From NCBI RefSeq assembly GCF_000092825.1, contig NC_014168.1:1913946-1977945 (forward strand): 64,000 nt of DNA, read 5' to 3'. The notes beneath the pieces were generated by a model. The model saw nothing but the letters and a program-made list of their open reading frames with translations, was not told the origin of the DNA and ran no database searches. Position numbers and translations under genes: made by a program. This stretch comes from Segniliparus rotundus DSM 44985. GTDB lineage: Bacteria; Actinomycetota; Actinomycetes; Mycobacteriales; Mycobacteriaceae. Of the stretch, positions 63,454 through 64,000 are shown piece by piece. Each line of letters opens with the position of its first letter. The first letter of the stretch is position 1.

Positions 63454-63837
63454 ATGAGATTGCGGATTGATACGGAGGGTGTGCAGTTCTTCTGCACGAG
63501 GGCTGCGGAGCAGCGTGTGGCGCATGACACCGGGGCGCCGCGTTTGGACCGTGAGACCGGGTTGCCGCTGTGGCAGGTGCAGGTGATGGCTTTGGACGCC
63601 TCGGGGGGCGAGGTCGTGGCGATCACGGTGGCGGGGCAGCCGAAGGTCTCGGTCGGCTCCCTGGTGAAAGTGGACGGCTTGACGGCGTTGCCGTGGAGCC
63701 AGGAGGGCCGCTCCGGAGTGGCGTTCCGCGCGGAGTCCGTCGCGTCCATCGGAGCCCCGGTGGCAGGGGTCATCGCCCCGAACAAACCAGACAGCTCTAG
63801 CGGCGGCTCTTCCGGGCCGCAGCGTCCCGCCGCGTAA
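63454..63837 (+). CDS. SCO3933-family regulatory protein of integrative elements
   Basis: 127 residues from ATG 63454. The text MRLRIDTEGVQFFCTRAAEQ, LPLWQVQVMALDASGGEVVA and LVKVDGLTALPWSQEGRSGV matches a protein family I know from actinomycete integrative and conjugative elements (AICEs), where it precedes the FtsK-like transfer and replication genes. An OB-like fold is likely. The serine/proline tail is disordered. Its presence suggests that the window ends inside such an element. Confidence 0.78.
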   Translation: MRLRIDTEGVQFFCTRAAEQRVAHDTGAPRLDRETGLPLWQVQVMALDASGGEVVAITVAGQPKVSVGSLVKVDGLTALPWSQEGRSGVAFRAESVASIGAPVAGVIAPNKPDSSSGGSSGPQRPAA

Positions 63838-63848
63838 CTCCCTGCTGG

Positions 63849-63888
63849 GCGGGGCAGCCGTTTGTGCCTGATTGGTCGGCTGCCCCGC
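63849..63888 (+). terminator. hairpin after the SCO3933-like gene
   Basis: A perfect 12-bp inverted repeat (GCGGGGCAGCCG and complement) with a 16-nt loop lies 11 bp after the stop. No U-tract follows. It could terminate or attenuate transcription towards the next gene. Confidence 0.6.
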
Positions 63889-63940
63889 ACCTGCGGTTAC
63901 CGCAATTTTCTTTTTCTTCCCGACTTCTCGAAAGGCATTG

Positions 63941-64000
63941 GTGTCGCTGTCATGGCGAATAATCAAAATAATAAATCGAAAGAACAAAGCGCGGGCGACG
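63941..64000 (+). CDS. start of a further gene, cut by the window end
   Basis: Two starts compete. GTG 63941 has AAAGG 5 nt upstream and reads VSLSWRIIKIINRKNKARAT. ATG 63952 in another frame reads MANNQNNKSKEQSAGD without a clear ribosome-binding site. Either could begin the next AICE gene, often an FtsK/SpoIIIE-type transfer protein. Too short to decide. Confidence 0.3.
   Translation, partial: MSLSWRIIKIINRKNKARAT

Overview
The window looks like chromosome from a high-GC mycolic-acid actinobacterium (order Mycobacteriales). The gene sets match mycobacterial neighbourhoods, there is a mycothiol-linked oxidoreductase of the Rv2466c type, and there are many type VII (ESX) secretion substrate-like genes. 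A Segniliparus-like genome would fit, but the genus cannot be proven from the sequence alone.

Layout. 1-2.7 kb holds the cut-off end of a DUF4185-like protein, a secreted partner, small membrane proteins and decayed frames. Next come tRNA-Gly(UCC), rpiB, an M48 peptidase, an Rv2466c-like oxidoreductase, pepN and a Tat sulfatase (2.8-9.9 kb). The first ESX-like module (9.99-13.9 kb) has an EspC-like gene, a large substrate with a WxG motif and three tandem lipoprotein paralogues. Then come a metE homologue lacking most zinc ligands, and the glyoxylate/acetate block fadB2, icl and ramB (14.0-21.2 kb). The second ESX-like module (21.3-25.2 kb) has a helical DUF4185 protein with a lipoprotein partner, an EspK-like gene and a frameshifted small ESX-like gene. 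The haem block hemE-hemY-hemQ is followed by a DUF3000 gene and an RNase D-like gene (25.2-30.4 kb), then aroC-aroK-aroB with a prepilin peptidase (30.7-34.2 kb).

34.3-38.1 kb carries a crotonase translationally linked to two sugar-type ABC permeases and a binding protein. Two tandem asparagine-permease-like genes follow (38.2-41.4 kb), then a small kinase and a monooxygenase. The lysine-degradation block lat, lrpA, a DUF1338 gene and an aldehyde dehydrogenase spans 42.8-47.6 kb. A yraN-like gene, comM and dprA follow; dprA is cut off mid-domain near 51.29 kb.

From that break to the window end the content is accessory: an MmpS-like lipoprotein, a third ESX-like module (52.3-53.9 kb), and a seven-gene minus-strand operon (53.9-59.8 kb) with a YbaB/EspL-like protein, a WXG100-like protein, a lipoprotein and a 758-residue repeat-containing protein. 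After these come a protein made of six tandem helix-turn-helix units, a 38-bp direct repeat array, an IMPase/DUF5919 pair, and a gene typical of actinomycete integrative elements.

The strongest unusual signals are: at least four dispersed ESX-substrate modules with lipoprotein partners and no secretion-machine genes in view; the zinc-ligand-depleted MetE; the poly-HTH protein next to a repeat array; and the dprA breakpoint. Several genes also have a -10 hexamer 6-8 nt before the start codon, suggesting leaderless transcription.
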